Below, piece by piece: positions 9,100 through 17,160 of a DNA stretch of 64,000 nt. Numbering within the stretch: the stretch's first letter is position 1; the number at the start of each line of letters is the position of its first letter. A program made the translations under genes and the position numbers. The stretch comes from JACCXG01 sp963717745. Its GTDB lineage: Bacteria; Acidobacteriota; Vicinamibacteria; Vicinamibacterales; 2-12-FULL-66-21. The notes under the pieces were generated by a model that had not been told where the DNA came from, ran no database searches, and saw nothing but the letters and a program-made list of their open reading frames with translations. The stretch lies in NCBI GenBank assembly GCA_963717745.1, contig CAVQXJ010000033.1:1-64000 (forward strand), read 5' to 3'.

Positions 9100-9289
9100 G
9101 CGGTCGACCAGTGACGGCCAGCTCGGTGAGGGCGTCGACCGAGACGAGGACGGGACCGAGTGACAGCGCGGCGCAGGCCGCGCGATCCGTCATCCACACC
9201 GGAATCGCGGCCGTGTGCTGATCCTGCTCGCAGAGCCAGACGTCACGGCCATGCCGCACGCTCCGCTGCACGACGAATCGTCTGGCCAT
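9100..9289 (-). pseudogene. Remnant of small accessory protein upstream of the recombinase (DUF5372-like)
   Basis: Reading from 9289, about 60 residues (MARRFVVQRSVRHGRDVWLC..., ending VSVDALTELAVT) resemble the small beta-rich proteins, DUF5372-like, encoded ahead of transposon serine recombinases. The frame then breaks. Between 9100 and 8892 further accessory coding (LVQALADLLLASAA) is visible in other frames. It belongs with the broken recombinase at 6840-8891 as one decayed transposon. The family name is from memory of the pattern and is tentative. Confidence 0.4.
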
Positions 9290-9970
9290 GCAGCGGATGC
9301 CAGCGGATAGTGAACGGTGACCTGCTCAGTGTGGTGGGCAGAATGTGACTGGCGCGAATGCTCTTCGCTTCGCTTCGACCCGGCCGGCGGCCGGGCCTTC
9401 GGGCATTGACGACGCCTCCGCGCGGCACGTGTCGGCTCTGACGCGATGGTGGGTGGCCTGATGACCACTCGAACGACACTCGAAGTTGACGCGCGAATGG
9501 CGCAGGAGTATGTTGGCGTCATCACGTCAGTGCCGCGCCACGGCACTTCCTCCGTTCGCCCCAAGGGCCAATGGAGCGCGCATCCGGTCGTCGCCCTCAG
9601 GGCACGACATCGGGCGCCATCCCTCAGTGCATCACAGTTCGTCGCACGACGACCGACGACGGTTGGTCGGCACACTCTTGAGCTGTGAACCTCGTGACCT
9701 CTCGCGCGGCAGCGTCCTCAGGACCACGCGCCGAGAAGGGGATGCGTTCACCAGCGCCCTGACTGTGCGCTGGTTCTGACTGAACGCAACGGACGGTCGA
9801 ACCACACACGATCGTCGCCGAGCGGAGCACAGCTCCGCCGGGACGGTGCCGGCTCCAGGCCCGCATCCGCGCTCACACGGAGATCGGCGCGTCGACCGCC
9901 ACATCGACGCGCCAGAGCGCGCTACCCATCCAACACGAATCGTTGCGACTCATGTTCAAGGGGGAGCGCC
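9290..9970. other. Intergenic stretch, about 680 bp, no gene seen
   Basis: No reading frame here resembles a protein and no RNA gene or clear repeat was found. It separates the decayed transposon from the intact recombinase pair at 9971-11728 and may hold that pair's promoter or attachment site. A ribosome site (AAGGGGGAG) stands just before 9971. Confidence 0.35.
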
Positions 9971-10153
9971 ATGGACGTACCCGATCGCACGGAACGAAAG
10001 CCGGAACCGATCTCCGTCGAGCGGTGCCGGGAGCTGCTCGGTGGTGACGCGGACACACTGTCGGACGAAGACGTTCTCGCAGTCGCGCGCCACGCTGAAG
10101 CGCTAGCGCATGTCGTGATCGCCCTGGCCGTGCAGGACGGTCGTATCCACTGA
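9971..10153 (+). CDS. Small acidic protein paired with serine recombinase
   Basis: 60 residues (MDVPDRTERKPEPISVERCRELLGGDADTLSDEDVLAVARHAEALAHVVIALAVQDGRIH), mostly helical and acidic, with a good ribosome site (AAGGGGGAGCGCC). It ends six bases before the recombinase frame opens. Small proteins of this sort are common immediately upstream of large serine recombinases, where they may help choose between integration and excision; that role is inference. No DNA-binding motif is obvious. Confidence 0.6.
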   Translation: MDVPDRTERKPEPISVERCRELLGGDADTLSDEDVLAVARHAEALAHVVIALAVQDGRIH

Positions 10154-10159
10154 GCCGCC

Positions 10160-11728
10160 GTGCCGAGACGAATGTTGCCGCCAGCCGCTCATGGGGTTAA
10201 GCTGCCAGAAATGGTCGGCGCGGTGATCTACGTTCGCGTCAGCACGAAGGAGCAGACGGAGAACCTCAGTCTGCCGACCCAACTCCGCGCCTGCGAGGAG
10301 TACTGCCGCCGCCAGGGCTACGAAATCCTCCAACGCTTCCAGGAAGAAGGCGAGAGCGCCAAGACCACCGACCGGCGCCAGCTCCAGGCGCTGCTGAAGT
10401 ACCGCCGCACAAATAAGGGCCGGGTCCACTTCGTGGTCGTGTACAACCTCACGCGGTTCGCGCGTGAGAAGTACGATCACTTCGCGCTCCATGCCCACCT
10501 GAAATCGCTCGGCATCTCGCTGCGGTCGGCCACCGAGCCGATCGACGACACGTCCACCGGCAAGTTGATGGAGGGCGTGCTGGCCGCGTTCGCGCAGTTC
10601 GACAACGACGTGCGCTCGGAACGCACGCTGGCAGGTATGAAGGCCGCGCTGTCGCTCGGACGCTGGACCTTCCAGGCACCGCTTGGCTACCTGAACGCCC
10701 CGAAATGGTCGAACAGCAGCCTCGTGCACGACCCGGAGCGTGGCCCGCTGGTGAAGCAGGCGTTCGAGGATCTCGCGACGGGACGTTTCACGACGCAGGA
10801 AGTCATCCGTCGCGCCACGGATGCCGGCCTTCGCACGCGGCGAAACCGTCCGCTCTCCCCGCAGACCTTCGGCAACGTGCTGCGGAACCGGATCTACATC
10901 GGCCAGGTCGAGAGCCCGGACTGCGGCGTTTCAGCGCGCGGCGATTTCGAACCGCTCATCGACGAGGCCACGTTCTACCGCGCGCAGGCGGTCCTGGACG
11001 GGCGCGTGACGGTGGCTGCGCCGCGCCAGCGAAACCATCCGGACTTTCCGCTGCGTGGCTTCGTGCGTTGCGAGACGTGCGGACGGCCGCTCACTGGCAG
11101 CTGGTCGAAGGGCCGGACCGGCCGCTACGCCTACTACCACTGCCCGCGCCGATGCCGGGCGATCAACGTCAGCAAGGCCGTGATGGAAGGCGCGTTCGTC
11201 GATGAACTGGCGCTCCTCCAGCCGACACCGGGCTACATGCGCCTGGTCAAAGACCGCATCCTCTGCGTCTGGCAGCAGCGGTGCGCCGAGGCCGGAGAGC
11301 GGACGGCGGAGCAGGAGCGACGGGTCAAGGCGATCCGTCAGAAGCTCGACCGGCTGGACGAGGCGTTCCTGTACTCGGAATCAATTGACCTCGCCACCTA
11401 CAGCCGCCAACGCGACAGGCTCCGCGAGGAGCTCACGCTGTCGAAGATCGACCATCACACCGAGGCCGTCGACGAACTCGACGTAGAAGGCATCCTGGCG
11501 TTTGCAGAACGCATCCTGCCGCGTGCGTCAGACCTGTGGGTGCAGGCGTCGCTCGACTACAAGCAGCGACTGCAGCAGCTGTTTTTCCCGGAAGGAATCG
11601 CGTTCGACGGAAATCGATTCAATCGAACCGCCGTAACCGCACCGCTTTTCAAGTACTTGGCGCCTGGTGAACAGGCCGAGGAAAATTTGGCGTCCCCAGC
11701 GGGATTCGAACCCGCGTTTTGGCCTTGA
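10160..11728 (+). CDS. Large serine recombinase/integrase
   Basis: Up to 522 residues. The resolvase domain has the catalytic Ser in YVRVSTKEQ, an Arg-rich TRFAREKYD helix and DDTSTGKLMEGVLAAFAQFD. The recombinase domain follows (LSPQTFGNVLRNRIYIGQVE), then a zinc ribbon (CETCGRPLTGSWS....YYHCPRRC) and a C-terminal coiled coil (about 385-450). It integrates or excises DNA by double-strand cleavage with 5'-phosphoserine links. The GTG at 10160 gives the longest form; the ATG at 10211 (MVGAVIYVRVS) also fits. The last codons (ASPAGFEPAFWP) are translated from the tRNA-Glu 3'-end repeat, so the original C-terminus may have been cut by island insertion. Confidence 0.85.
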   Translation: MPRRMLPPAAHGVKLPEMVGAVIYVRVSTKEQTENLSLPTQLRACEEYCRRQGYEILQRFQEEGESAKTTDRRQLQALLKYRRTNKGRVHFVVVYNLTRFAREKYDHFALHAHLKSLGISLRSATEPIDDTSTGKLMEGVLAAFAQFDNDVRSERTLAGMKAALSLGRWTFQAPLGYLNAPKWSNSSLVHDPERGPLVKQAFEDLATGRFTTQEVIRRATDAGLRTRRNRPLSPQTFGNVLRNRIYIGQVESPDCGVSARGDFEPLIDEATFYRAQAVLDGRVTVAAPRQRNHPDFPLRGFVRCETCGRPLTGSWSKGRTGRYAYYHCPRRCRAINVSKAVMEGAFVDELALLQPTPGYMRLVKDRILCVWQQRCAEAGERTAEQERRVKAIRQKLDRLDEAFLYSESIDLATYSRQRDRLREELTLSKIDHHTEAVDELDVEGILAFAERILPRASDLWVQASLDYKQRLQQLFFPEGIAFDGNRFNRTAVTAPLFKYLAPGEQAEENLASPAGFEPAFWP

Positions 11729-11731
11729 AAG
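11688..11731. repeat. Distal attachment repeat of the island (attL/attR)
   Basis: 44 bp identical to 19215-19258, running from the CCA end (TGG on the plus strand) through the T-arm to the anticodon region (ending CTTGAAAG). Only the 3' half of tRNA-Glu is present, so it cannot make a tRNA. It was left when an element recombined into the tRNA gene. Confidence 0.9.
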
Positions 11732-11862
11732 TGAGAAAGAGGCGGATCCGCCGGAGGAATGATCTGCCCAACAAATCGACGCATGATGCACAGCGTGAGC
11801 GGCTTAGCCGCGGATCCGGACATCACTGACTATCACGCTAAATCACGCTCGAAACCCACAGC

Positions 11863-11884
11863 ACCGGCACAAAAACCGGCACAG
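11863..11884. repeat. 22-bp repeat near left island end (possible integrase arm site)
   Basis: Identical to 19122-19143 near the right end, and internally two direct copies of ACCGGCACA separated by a short A-run. It lies 131 bp inside the left att repeat, while its partner lies 71 bp inside the right one. In the excised circle both would flank attP, as arm-type integrase sites do. Alternatively it is the relic of an older related integrase gene's 3' end, since the right copy is coding (TGTKTGT). Confidence 0.55.
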
Positions 11885-11953
11885 TGTTGTTGTGGCCCTG
11901 CCCATCGCTAACCGCTCTAGACGCTTGACGACCGGTGGCACGAGCCGTCGTGT

Positions 11954-12190
11954 TCAGCTGGCCTTCTGAAGGGCCAAGAGTTTCCGTCGGACGGCTTGGG
12001 GAAGGTCGACGAACGCGAACTGCGCCCTCGAAAACAGGTAGTCCTCACCGCTCTCGTCAACGACGCGGACCATGTCGTCCTTCGCAGCGCGCGCGTCTGG
12101 CACGGCACGATACACCTTGCCGAGAATAAGCGAGGCCTCATTCCCCGTATTGTCAAGGCACAGCGCGAATTGGATGGTCGGGCGTTTCAT
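11954..12190 (-). CDS. Conserved small protein of a coupled gene pair (unknown)
   Basis: 78 residues: MKRPTIQFALCLDNTGNEAS, then ILGKVYRAVPD..AAKDDMVRVVDESGEDYLF and a closing FVDLPQAVRRKLLAL. The pattern of a short beta domain with VVDESGEDYL is one I recall as widespread in bacteria without a known function. Its ATG overlaps the stop of the upstream gene (ATGA at 12187-12190), so the two are co-translated. The pairing of two tiny overlapping genes in an island suggests a toxin-antitoxin-like or stability module (inference). Confidence 0.6.
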   Translation of the reverse strand: MKRPTIQFALCLDNTGNEASLILGKVYRAVPDARAAKDDMVRVVDESGEDYLFSRAQFAFVDLPQAVRRKLLALQKAS

Positions 12191-12426
12191 GGTTGGTCCA
12201 AATACGTCTTGATCTTGAAGTCCCGTCTACCAATACCGTGGGCCTCGTACCAATGAAGCTCAACTCGACGGAGTTGACCGTTCACGAGCCGCACGGTTGC
12301 CACACCCTTGCGCTTCCGCCATCGCCCGCGACCGTAGACCTTCCGAAGCAGCGACCGAACCTTGACGCCGCCGCCCGACGCGATCGTTTCAGCCTGCTCG
12401 ATCTCGCCGACGATGTCGAATTTCAC
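12187..12426 (-). CDS. Conserved small basic protein, first gene of the pair (unknown)
   Basis: 79 residues starting with GTG at 12426: MKFDIVGEIEQAETIASGGG, then RKVYGRGRWRKRKGVATVRL and LRRVELHWYEAHGIGRRDFKIK. The Arg/Lys-rich centre and the closing HWYEAHGIGRR..FKIK are strongly patterned and recall a common uncharacterised small-protein family. It overlaps its partner by four bases. No ribosome site is evident. A basic protein coupled to an acidic one is compatible with a toxin-antitoxin relation, but no toxin fold is recognisable. Confidence 0.6.
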   Translation of the reverse strand: MKFDIVGEIEQAETIASGGGVKVRSLLRKVYGRGRWRKRKGVATVRLVNGQLRRVELHWYEAHGIGRRDFKIKTYLDQP

Positions 12427-12609
12427 TGGTCGGCAAAGAACGCGTGGCGCTCGTCGACTTTTCGGCGGACCAGCGCCTCAAGGCTCTTGGGGACGGTCAT
12501 CTCTATCGAGTCGACTCTCCTCGGATGACGATACCATGTCAGCCGCGAGGGGCGCTCTCAGCCATTCTGAACCAGCTCCACGTGCCCGCCAGCGTAAAAT
12601 GGTTCAATC

Positions 12610-12834
12610 ATGAGCACCGAGGAACTCGAAGTCGAAGCGCTCAAGCTCGCGCCACAGGAGCGCGCACGTCTCGCGGAGAAGCTGCTCGAGAGCCTCGAGA
12701 ATCTCTCCGAGGACGAGAACGCCAAGCTCTGGGCTGAGGAAGCGAAACGCCGTGACCAGGCATGGGACGCGAAGCCCGAAATGAGGCGACCCGCCGTCGA
12801 CGTTTTCGGTGATGCCAGAGCTCGCCTGAAGTGA
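12610..12834 (+). CDS. Addiction-module antitoxin (Unstab_antitox type), orphaned
   Basis: 74 residues: STEELEVEALKLAPQERARLAEKLLESLE, then an acidic helix and the tail AVDVFGDARARLK. This is the pattern of the putative addiction-module antitoxins (PF09720) that precede RelE/ParE toxins. The stop TGA overlaps a GTG that begins the usual toxin N-terminus, but that frame stops after 17 codons (next entry). The antitoxin is thus without a functional partner here; it could still repress or neutralise a related toxin elsewhere. Confidence 0.75.
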   Translation: MSTEELEVEALKLAPQERARLAEKLLESLENLSEDENAKLWAEEAKRRDQAWDAKPEMRRPAVDVFGDARARLK

Positions 12835-12884
12835 TTGTCTCGTTCCAGCCGGCTATGCCCCGACGACGGGTGCTGAGAGCGGCC
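12831..12884 (+). pseudogene. Beheaded RelE/ParE toxin remnant
   Basis: GTG at 12831 overlaps the antitoxin stop (GTGA) and opens with VIVSFQPA, the customary start of toxins in this family (compare M-I-V-S-F-x-P-x-A). The frame then runs into unrelated sequence (MPRRRVLRAA) and stops at 12882-12884. About 80-90 codons of toxin are missing, so the rest was deleted or replaced. Confidence 0.6.
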
Positions 12885-13120
12885 TGACTGAAGCTTGACG
12901 GCTAGGCTGATCCCCAAAGAGCCAGCTTAAGCGTCCATCGGGTTCTCAACCATAGCTCTGGGCGTGCAAAATCTTGGCAACGAGCTCTCGCTCGCTCCAC
13001 GGCGGCACGCACCGCGCATTCCACTCACTGAGCGCCGCGAAAGCCCCAATTCTGATGTACCCGGTTGCCCGTCGCTCTTGCTGGTGCGCCGCCGCGCCTC
13101 CCGCGGTGTCTAATCGTGCA

Positions 13121-14194
13121 ATGTTCAGCCGTTGGTATGTCCTGAGCGCGCTCATCCTGTCTACCTCAGCCACTGCCGCGCCCGACCAGCTCCGACTGAG
13201 GGATACCATGCTCGACGTCCCAACGCAGAGCGATCTCGTCGACGCGATTGGTAGCGAGGACGCCGCCCGGCGCATTGCGCGGGACGTCATCGCGGAGTGG
13301 ATGTTGCGGCCGATCCGCCAGTCGATGGGGCGAGTTGGGACGGGGACCGTCATTGCGGAACAATTGCCGGCGGCGTGGCTGCCTGCTTTGCCAGGGGTGC
13401 GCTTCGAGCGCCTTCCTGTGGCGCAGACGCAAATCCCCTGGGCGACCGGATGTCTGCCCTTGCTGTGGATCGACGCACACGCCTCAGGCGGCCTTCTCGA
13501 GGTATCTCTCACGGAGGGCAACCGGTGCCTTCGCGTGGGCCGTCGTCTCGAGTTCGAGAAGAGCGCCAAGGGTTGGGTTCGTCGCAGCCCGCCCGGTAGC
13601 GACTTCACCGTCACGGGCAATTGTCCTTGCCAGTCGATGACTGTTGCAGCCCCTCCTTCGCTCGGCATTCCAGGGGTGAAACGAAGCGCGGTCGGATTTT
13701 CGAGTGACGAGCCCTCGTCCGTCCGACATTGGGTGGCGCACGCGGATGCGATTGTTCGTGTTCGTCTGACCGGCCAGTCTGCGTATGAGGATCGGACGAA
13801 TCCGTTCGAGCCATATGTGATTTACACGCGCCACGAAGCCACGGTCCTGGAAGTCTTCACGGCGACGCCGAAAATCGAAAAAGGCCCTGGCTGGCACTTC
13901 AGCCAATTCGGTGGAACGCTGGAACGGGAGGGCGGACCCGAAACACACATCGCCAATCAGTGGAAGCCTCTTCCAGTCCAATCGGAGTGGATCCTGTTCA
14001 TGCGATGGGATCCGTATCGCGCCTTCTTTGCCGTGATGAACATGGAGCGCGGTACCCTGGGCATTGAAGATGGCCGCATCGTCGCGAAGGCAACCACGGC
14101 GTTCACGCGGACGTGGCGGGGGAGGCCGGTGCAGGAGCTGGAACGGGCCATCAGAGCCGAAGTCGTTGGGCGAAGGACGACCCGAGACCGGTGA
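13121..14194 (+). CDS. Exported protein of the island, unknown function
   Basis: About 357 residues from the ATG at 13121, chosen because it gives a signal peptide (MFSRWYVLSALILSTSATAAP). The frame is open further upstream without coding character. Residues about 225-340 (HWVAHADAIVRVRLTGQSAY..., EATVLEVFTATPKIEKGPGW, EWILFMRWDP) look like a beta-sandwich that recurs in exported proteins reporting on cost or resistance of surface factors, but I cannot name it. A CPC pair lies near the middle (GNCPCQSM). It is cargo of the island, 147 bp before another exported protein. Confidence 0.6.
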   Translation: MFSRWYVLSALILSTSATAAPDQLRLRDTMLDVPTQSDLVDAIGSEDAARRIARDVIAEWMLRPIRQSMGRVGTGTVIAEQLPAAWLPALPGVRFERLPVAQTQIPWATGCLPLLWIDAHASGGLLEVSLTEGNRCLRVGRRLEFEKSAKGWVRRSPPGSDFTVTGNCPCQSMTVAAPPSLGIPGVKRSAVGFSSDEPSSVRHWVAHADAIVRVRLTGQSAYEDRTNPFEPYVIYTRHEATVLEVFTATPKIEKGPGWHFSQFGGTLEREGGPETHIANQWKPLPVQSEWILFMRWDPYRAFFAVMNMERGTLGIEDGRIVAKATTAFTRTWRGRPVQELERAIRAEVVGRRTTRDR

Positions 14195-14341
14195 TGCGGC
14201 GCCCGCTTGCTTATCCGAGGATGGGTGCCATCTGGCGGCGCACTCACTCACGCGCGGGCAGAGTGGGGAACCGATGGCGGGGCTCCGGACCGAGCGAGCT
14301 CTCTGCCACAGGACCGTTGCTCGTTCCGCTATCCTCTGTTA

Positions 14342-15547
14342 ATGAGTCATCGGGCGCGTCTCGCAGGTCTCGCCTTGATCGTCGCCGGCTCAGCGGCCAC
14401 AGCCGAGGCCCAGGTGTGGCAAGCGCCTCGCGCGCCGGTGGATGAGACGTCGCAGATGAGCGATGCCACCAAGGCGTCGTTTTATCGCTTGCAGACCGCT
14501 GATGCACAGTGGAAGGCAGAGGATGTCGACGCGGCCGTGATGACCCTCGACAGGGTCGCCGGCGCAGGCGGTCCCTTGGCTCCTCTCGCATACCTCGCCG
14601 CCGCAAGGATCCGGACCGATTACGACAACCTGCGCGGTGCGGTCCGGACCTACGAAGCGATGCTGCGCGCGCTGCCTGACTACCGGGTCAGCGAGCAGAC
14701 CTGTGACGTGAACTCCCTTTTCCGGAATCAATACGTCTGCAGCGGCGACCCATCAATCGCGACGCGACTGGAGGCCGCGCGGCGGCTGCTGCAGGTTCGG
14801 GCCACGCTGGAACCGAGAATCGCGGACACGACGCGTCCCGCCGTCGAACGCGCGGAGAGTGCCGTCCGGCTCGCTGAAGCGTGGCTGGCGAAGACGGAAA
14901 TCGATCCCGGACCCTATCCGGAGACCCACAAGCTATATAGCGCGGCTGCCGCACGCCTCTACGAGCGTGCGATTCAACTTGCCCCGCGATCCACACCCGC
15001 CGGAGATGCTGCCTGGAAACTGATCGAGTTTTCAGAACCGTACGAATGGGAAGGCTTCATTGACGAGATGTACTCCTGGACCCTAAAGCAGTACAGCCCT
15101 TTCGTCGCCAGATACCCCACCCATCCATACGCCGGCGACGCGCTTTTCGAGCTCGCTCGGGTCAGCTGGGCGTATGGCGGCTATCCGCAAGCCGTCGGCT
15201 ATCTCCCCCCCGACGGTCCGAGCGGCAGGGCGGCGCATAGGGCGTTTCAGGAGAAGGCTCTGGAACCCTGGTTCGACACTAGCGGATTCGGCTCAGAAGT
15301 CGACATGGGGCCGCCTGATTCGGCGCAGGCGCGCGCGGCGCAGGCGACGTTCCAGCGCATCGTCGACAAATACCCCACCTCCAGGTCCGCGCCGATGGCC
15401 AGGTATTGGGTGGCGGTGATTTACGACTACTGTTTGGAAGACGCTGCGAGCGCCGTTCCGGCGTATCGGTCGTTTCTCGCCAGGCATGGCGCTCTCGAGC
15501 CCTATGCGGCAAAAGCAAAGCGCCGACTGGCTGCGCTCGCAAAGTAA
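14342..15547 (+). CDS. Exported tetratricopeptide-like protein
   Basis: 401 residues from the ATG at 14342, the first start giving a signal peptide (MSHRARLAGLALIVAGSAATAEAQ). The body is helical with degenerate TPR-type repeats: LAPLAYLAAARIRTDYDNLRGAVRTYEAML, AAARLYERAIQLAP, YAGDALFELARVSWAYGGYPQAVGYL, PMARYWVAVIYDYCLEDAASAVPAY. Repeats of this kind usually scaffold protein complexes, here in the periplasm. It ends just before convergent mobilisation genes. As island cargo its function is unknown. Confidence 0.65.
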   Translation: MSHRARLAGLALIVAGSAATAEAQVWQAPRAPVDETSQMSDATKASFYRLQTADAQWKAEDVDAAVMTLDRVAGAGGPLAPLAYLAAARIRTDYDNLRGAVRTYEAMLRALPDYRVSEQTCDVNSLFRNQYVCSGDPSIATRLEAARRLLQVRATLEPRIADTTRPAVERAESAVRLAEAWLAKTEIDPGPYPETHKLYSAAAARLYERAIQLAPRSTPAGDAAWKLIEFSEPYEWEGFIDEMYSWTLKQYSPFVARYPTHPYAGDALFELARVSWAYGGYPQAVGYLPPDGPSGRAAHRAFQEKALEPWFDTSGFGSEVDMGPPDSAQARAAQATFQRIVDKYPTSRSAPMARYWVAVIYDYCLEDAASAVPAYRSFLARHGALEPYAAKAKRRLAALAK

Positions 15548-15575
15548 CCTCAGCACAGGTCAGTCTAACCATCGC

Positions 15576-16032
15576 TCACTGACCGTCCCCCCATTTCATC
15601 AGCGCGTCAAATTGGCGGCGCTCGGTCCGTGTCATCTTCGCGACCCGATGTTCCACGAGTTCGGCGAAGCCGGTGCGCGCCCGGAGCGCCGTCAGCTCGG
15701 CCTCCCATGGTTTCGTCACGAAGGCATAGCCCGCGCCGGCCGCCCAGGCCGACACAAGGGCAAAGATCAGCGCGACGGCCCAGCGCCGTGCCACGCCGGC
15801 CAGAACTGCCCGGCTTCTCTTCCCGCCACTCGCGCACTTCAGCCACGGTGCGCTCGGCTTGCTCGAGCCAGCTCTCCTCGCGCTGGAGAACGGCGCGCAG
15901 GTCGTCGTTGTGCGCGATCGCATCGGCCTCCTGGCGAAGCCGCGTGAGAAGCTCGGCGATCTGCTGCAGGCACCCGTGAATGCCTTCAGCAGCCTCGCGC
16001 TGCGCCCGAAACGTATCGATGGCACTTGGCAT
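15576..16032 (-). CDS. Small coiled-coil membrane protein after the relaxase gene (frameshifted)
   Basis: Reading from 16032 the protein begins MPSAIDTFRAQREAAEGIHG and runs through a coiled coil (LLTRLRQEADAIAHNDDLRAVLQREESWLEQAERTV). After REWREEK near 15820 the sense passes to the next frame with a transmembrane segment (RWAVALIFALVSAWAAGAGYAF) and the tail MTRTERRQFDALMKWGDGQ. One extra base explains the break. It starts three bases after the relaxase stop, so it is in the mobilisation operon; small membrane proteins often follow MobA/L genes and may dock the relaxosome at the membrane. Whether the shift is biological or an assembly error is unclear. Confidence 0.6.
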
Positions 16033-16034
16033 GG

Positions 16035-16970
16035 CTACCTCCCGGGAGACAGGTCGTCGTCGCGTCCGGGCGTGGCCCGGTCGCGTTGTTGTCGTGGTCG
16101 ATCGCTTTCATGTCCCACGGCGCCTCTCCCGCCGCCGTTGCTGCTCTCCAGCACGTCGATCTCGCGGTCGATAGCGCGAATGGTGTCCTGGCGGTCGATA
16201 TGGGCAACGGCCTCTTCGAGACGGTCGTGCTCACGTCCCCTGGCGGTCATGTGGGCTGCCGCAGGTCCATAGTGGCGGCCGGGATCGCGGTCGATTCCCT
16301 GGCGCTCATAGCTGCGATGGTCGACGCGTTCCCCGCGCCCACGCGCGCGGAGCATCTCGTTCGTCAGTTCAGCCCATCGCTCGCGTGCACGTTCCATCCA
16401 TTCGCGTCCGTGAAATGTTCGGCTCTTCGGCGCGCCGCCCCGATCCGGATGCGCGGAATTCGCCCGTCGAAACCACTGCGCGCGGTCGCGATCGATGCCG
16501 TCGTTCTGCCGCTCAGAGATCATCACGTGCGCATGCGGATTGTGTTCGTCGCCGTGGGCGTCACGGCCGGCATGGATCGCCAGGGTGTAAGGGAGCTGCT
16601 CGTTGTCGGTGAGCTCATGGGCGAATGAGCGCGCCAGGGCGATCTGATCGTCTTGGTCCAGGCCGCGGGGGAGGGCGAAATCTGCGCTGACATAGAGACG
16701 CCCGTTCGCACGTTCGTAGAGGTCTGCGCCGTCCCAGTATTCGCGCGCCTCGTCTTCAGCCCAAGACGGCATGTGATCCGACTCCGTGTAGATGGCGGGA
16801 TCCCGCTCCGGATCGTCGTACGCCTCGCTCCGGGTGATGTAGTCGTGCGCGGCGCTGGCGCACGAGCCGCTGGCGCGCGACCCTGATCGGAATGACAGGT
16901 GGTAGCAGCCGCCGCTCCCGCGCGCGCGTCCGCCGCCGGGCATGCTGTCGTTGCGTTCGAACCACTCCAT
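16035..16970 (-). CDS. mobA: MobA/MobL-family relaxase (MOBQ)
   Basis: 311 residues, shorter than plasmid MobA proteins that carry primase or helicase domains. The metal-binding three-His motif is clear (DEHNPHAHVMISER), preceded by a RLYVSADFALPRGLDQDDQIALARSFAHEL helix-strand region typical of PF03389. The C-terminal third is Arg/Asp-rich and probably disordered. The relaxase nicks oriT and stays covalently bound to the 5' end during transfer; the catalytic Tyr is expected near the N-terminus (ASAAHDYITRSEAY). It is transcribed away from the probable oriT at 16984-17039 and the TraD-like gene. Confidence 0.85.
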   Translation of the reverse strand: MEWFERNDSMPGGGRARGSGGCYHLSFRSGSRASGSCASAAHDYITRSEAYDDPERDPAIYTESDHMPSWAEDEAREYWDGADLYERANGRLYVSADFALPRGLDQDDQIALARSFAHELTDNEQLPYTLAIHAGRDAHGDEHNPHAHVMISERQNDGIDRDRAQWFRRANSAHPDRGGAPKSRTFHGREWMERARERWAELTNEMLRARGRGERVDHRSYERQGIDRDPGRHYGPAAAHMTARGREHDRLEEAVAHIDRQDTIRAIDREIDVLESSNGGGRGAVGHESDRPRQQRDRATPGRDDDLSPGR

Positions 16971-16983
16971 CGCTGCACCTCAG

Positions 16984-17039
16984 GTCGGCCAAAGGCGCAC
17001 GCGGTTTCGCAGAAACGCCAAAGTGCGCCTTTGGCCGAC
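16984..17039. other. oriT: Probable oriT (MOBQ/IncQ-like)
   Basis: Between the divergent relaxase and TraD-like genes. A small hairpin (GGTTTC-GCA-GAAAC, 17003-17015) is followed by AAAGTGCGCC (17020-17029). This matches the layout of RSF1010/R1162-type oriT as I know it: a hairpin ahead of the nic core AAGTGCGCC. In addition 17-bp perfect inverted arms (16984-17000 and 17023-17039) enclose the hairpin and place a second GTGCGCC core on the other strand. The nick is expected within the core on the strand carrying the hairpin just 5' of it. Confidence 0.7.
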
Positions 17040-17160
17040 TGCCGTCGTCCTGCAGGCTCCATGCCCGCACGCGCCAGGGTGTTATTTCACACGCGCGCGT
17101 CACGCTCGGTCGTCTCTGGCACTCGGGCTGCAACGGCGGCTCCGCATTTGGAGGTCCCGC

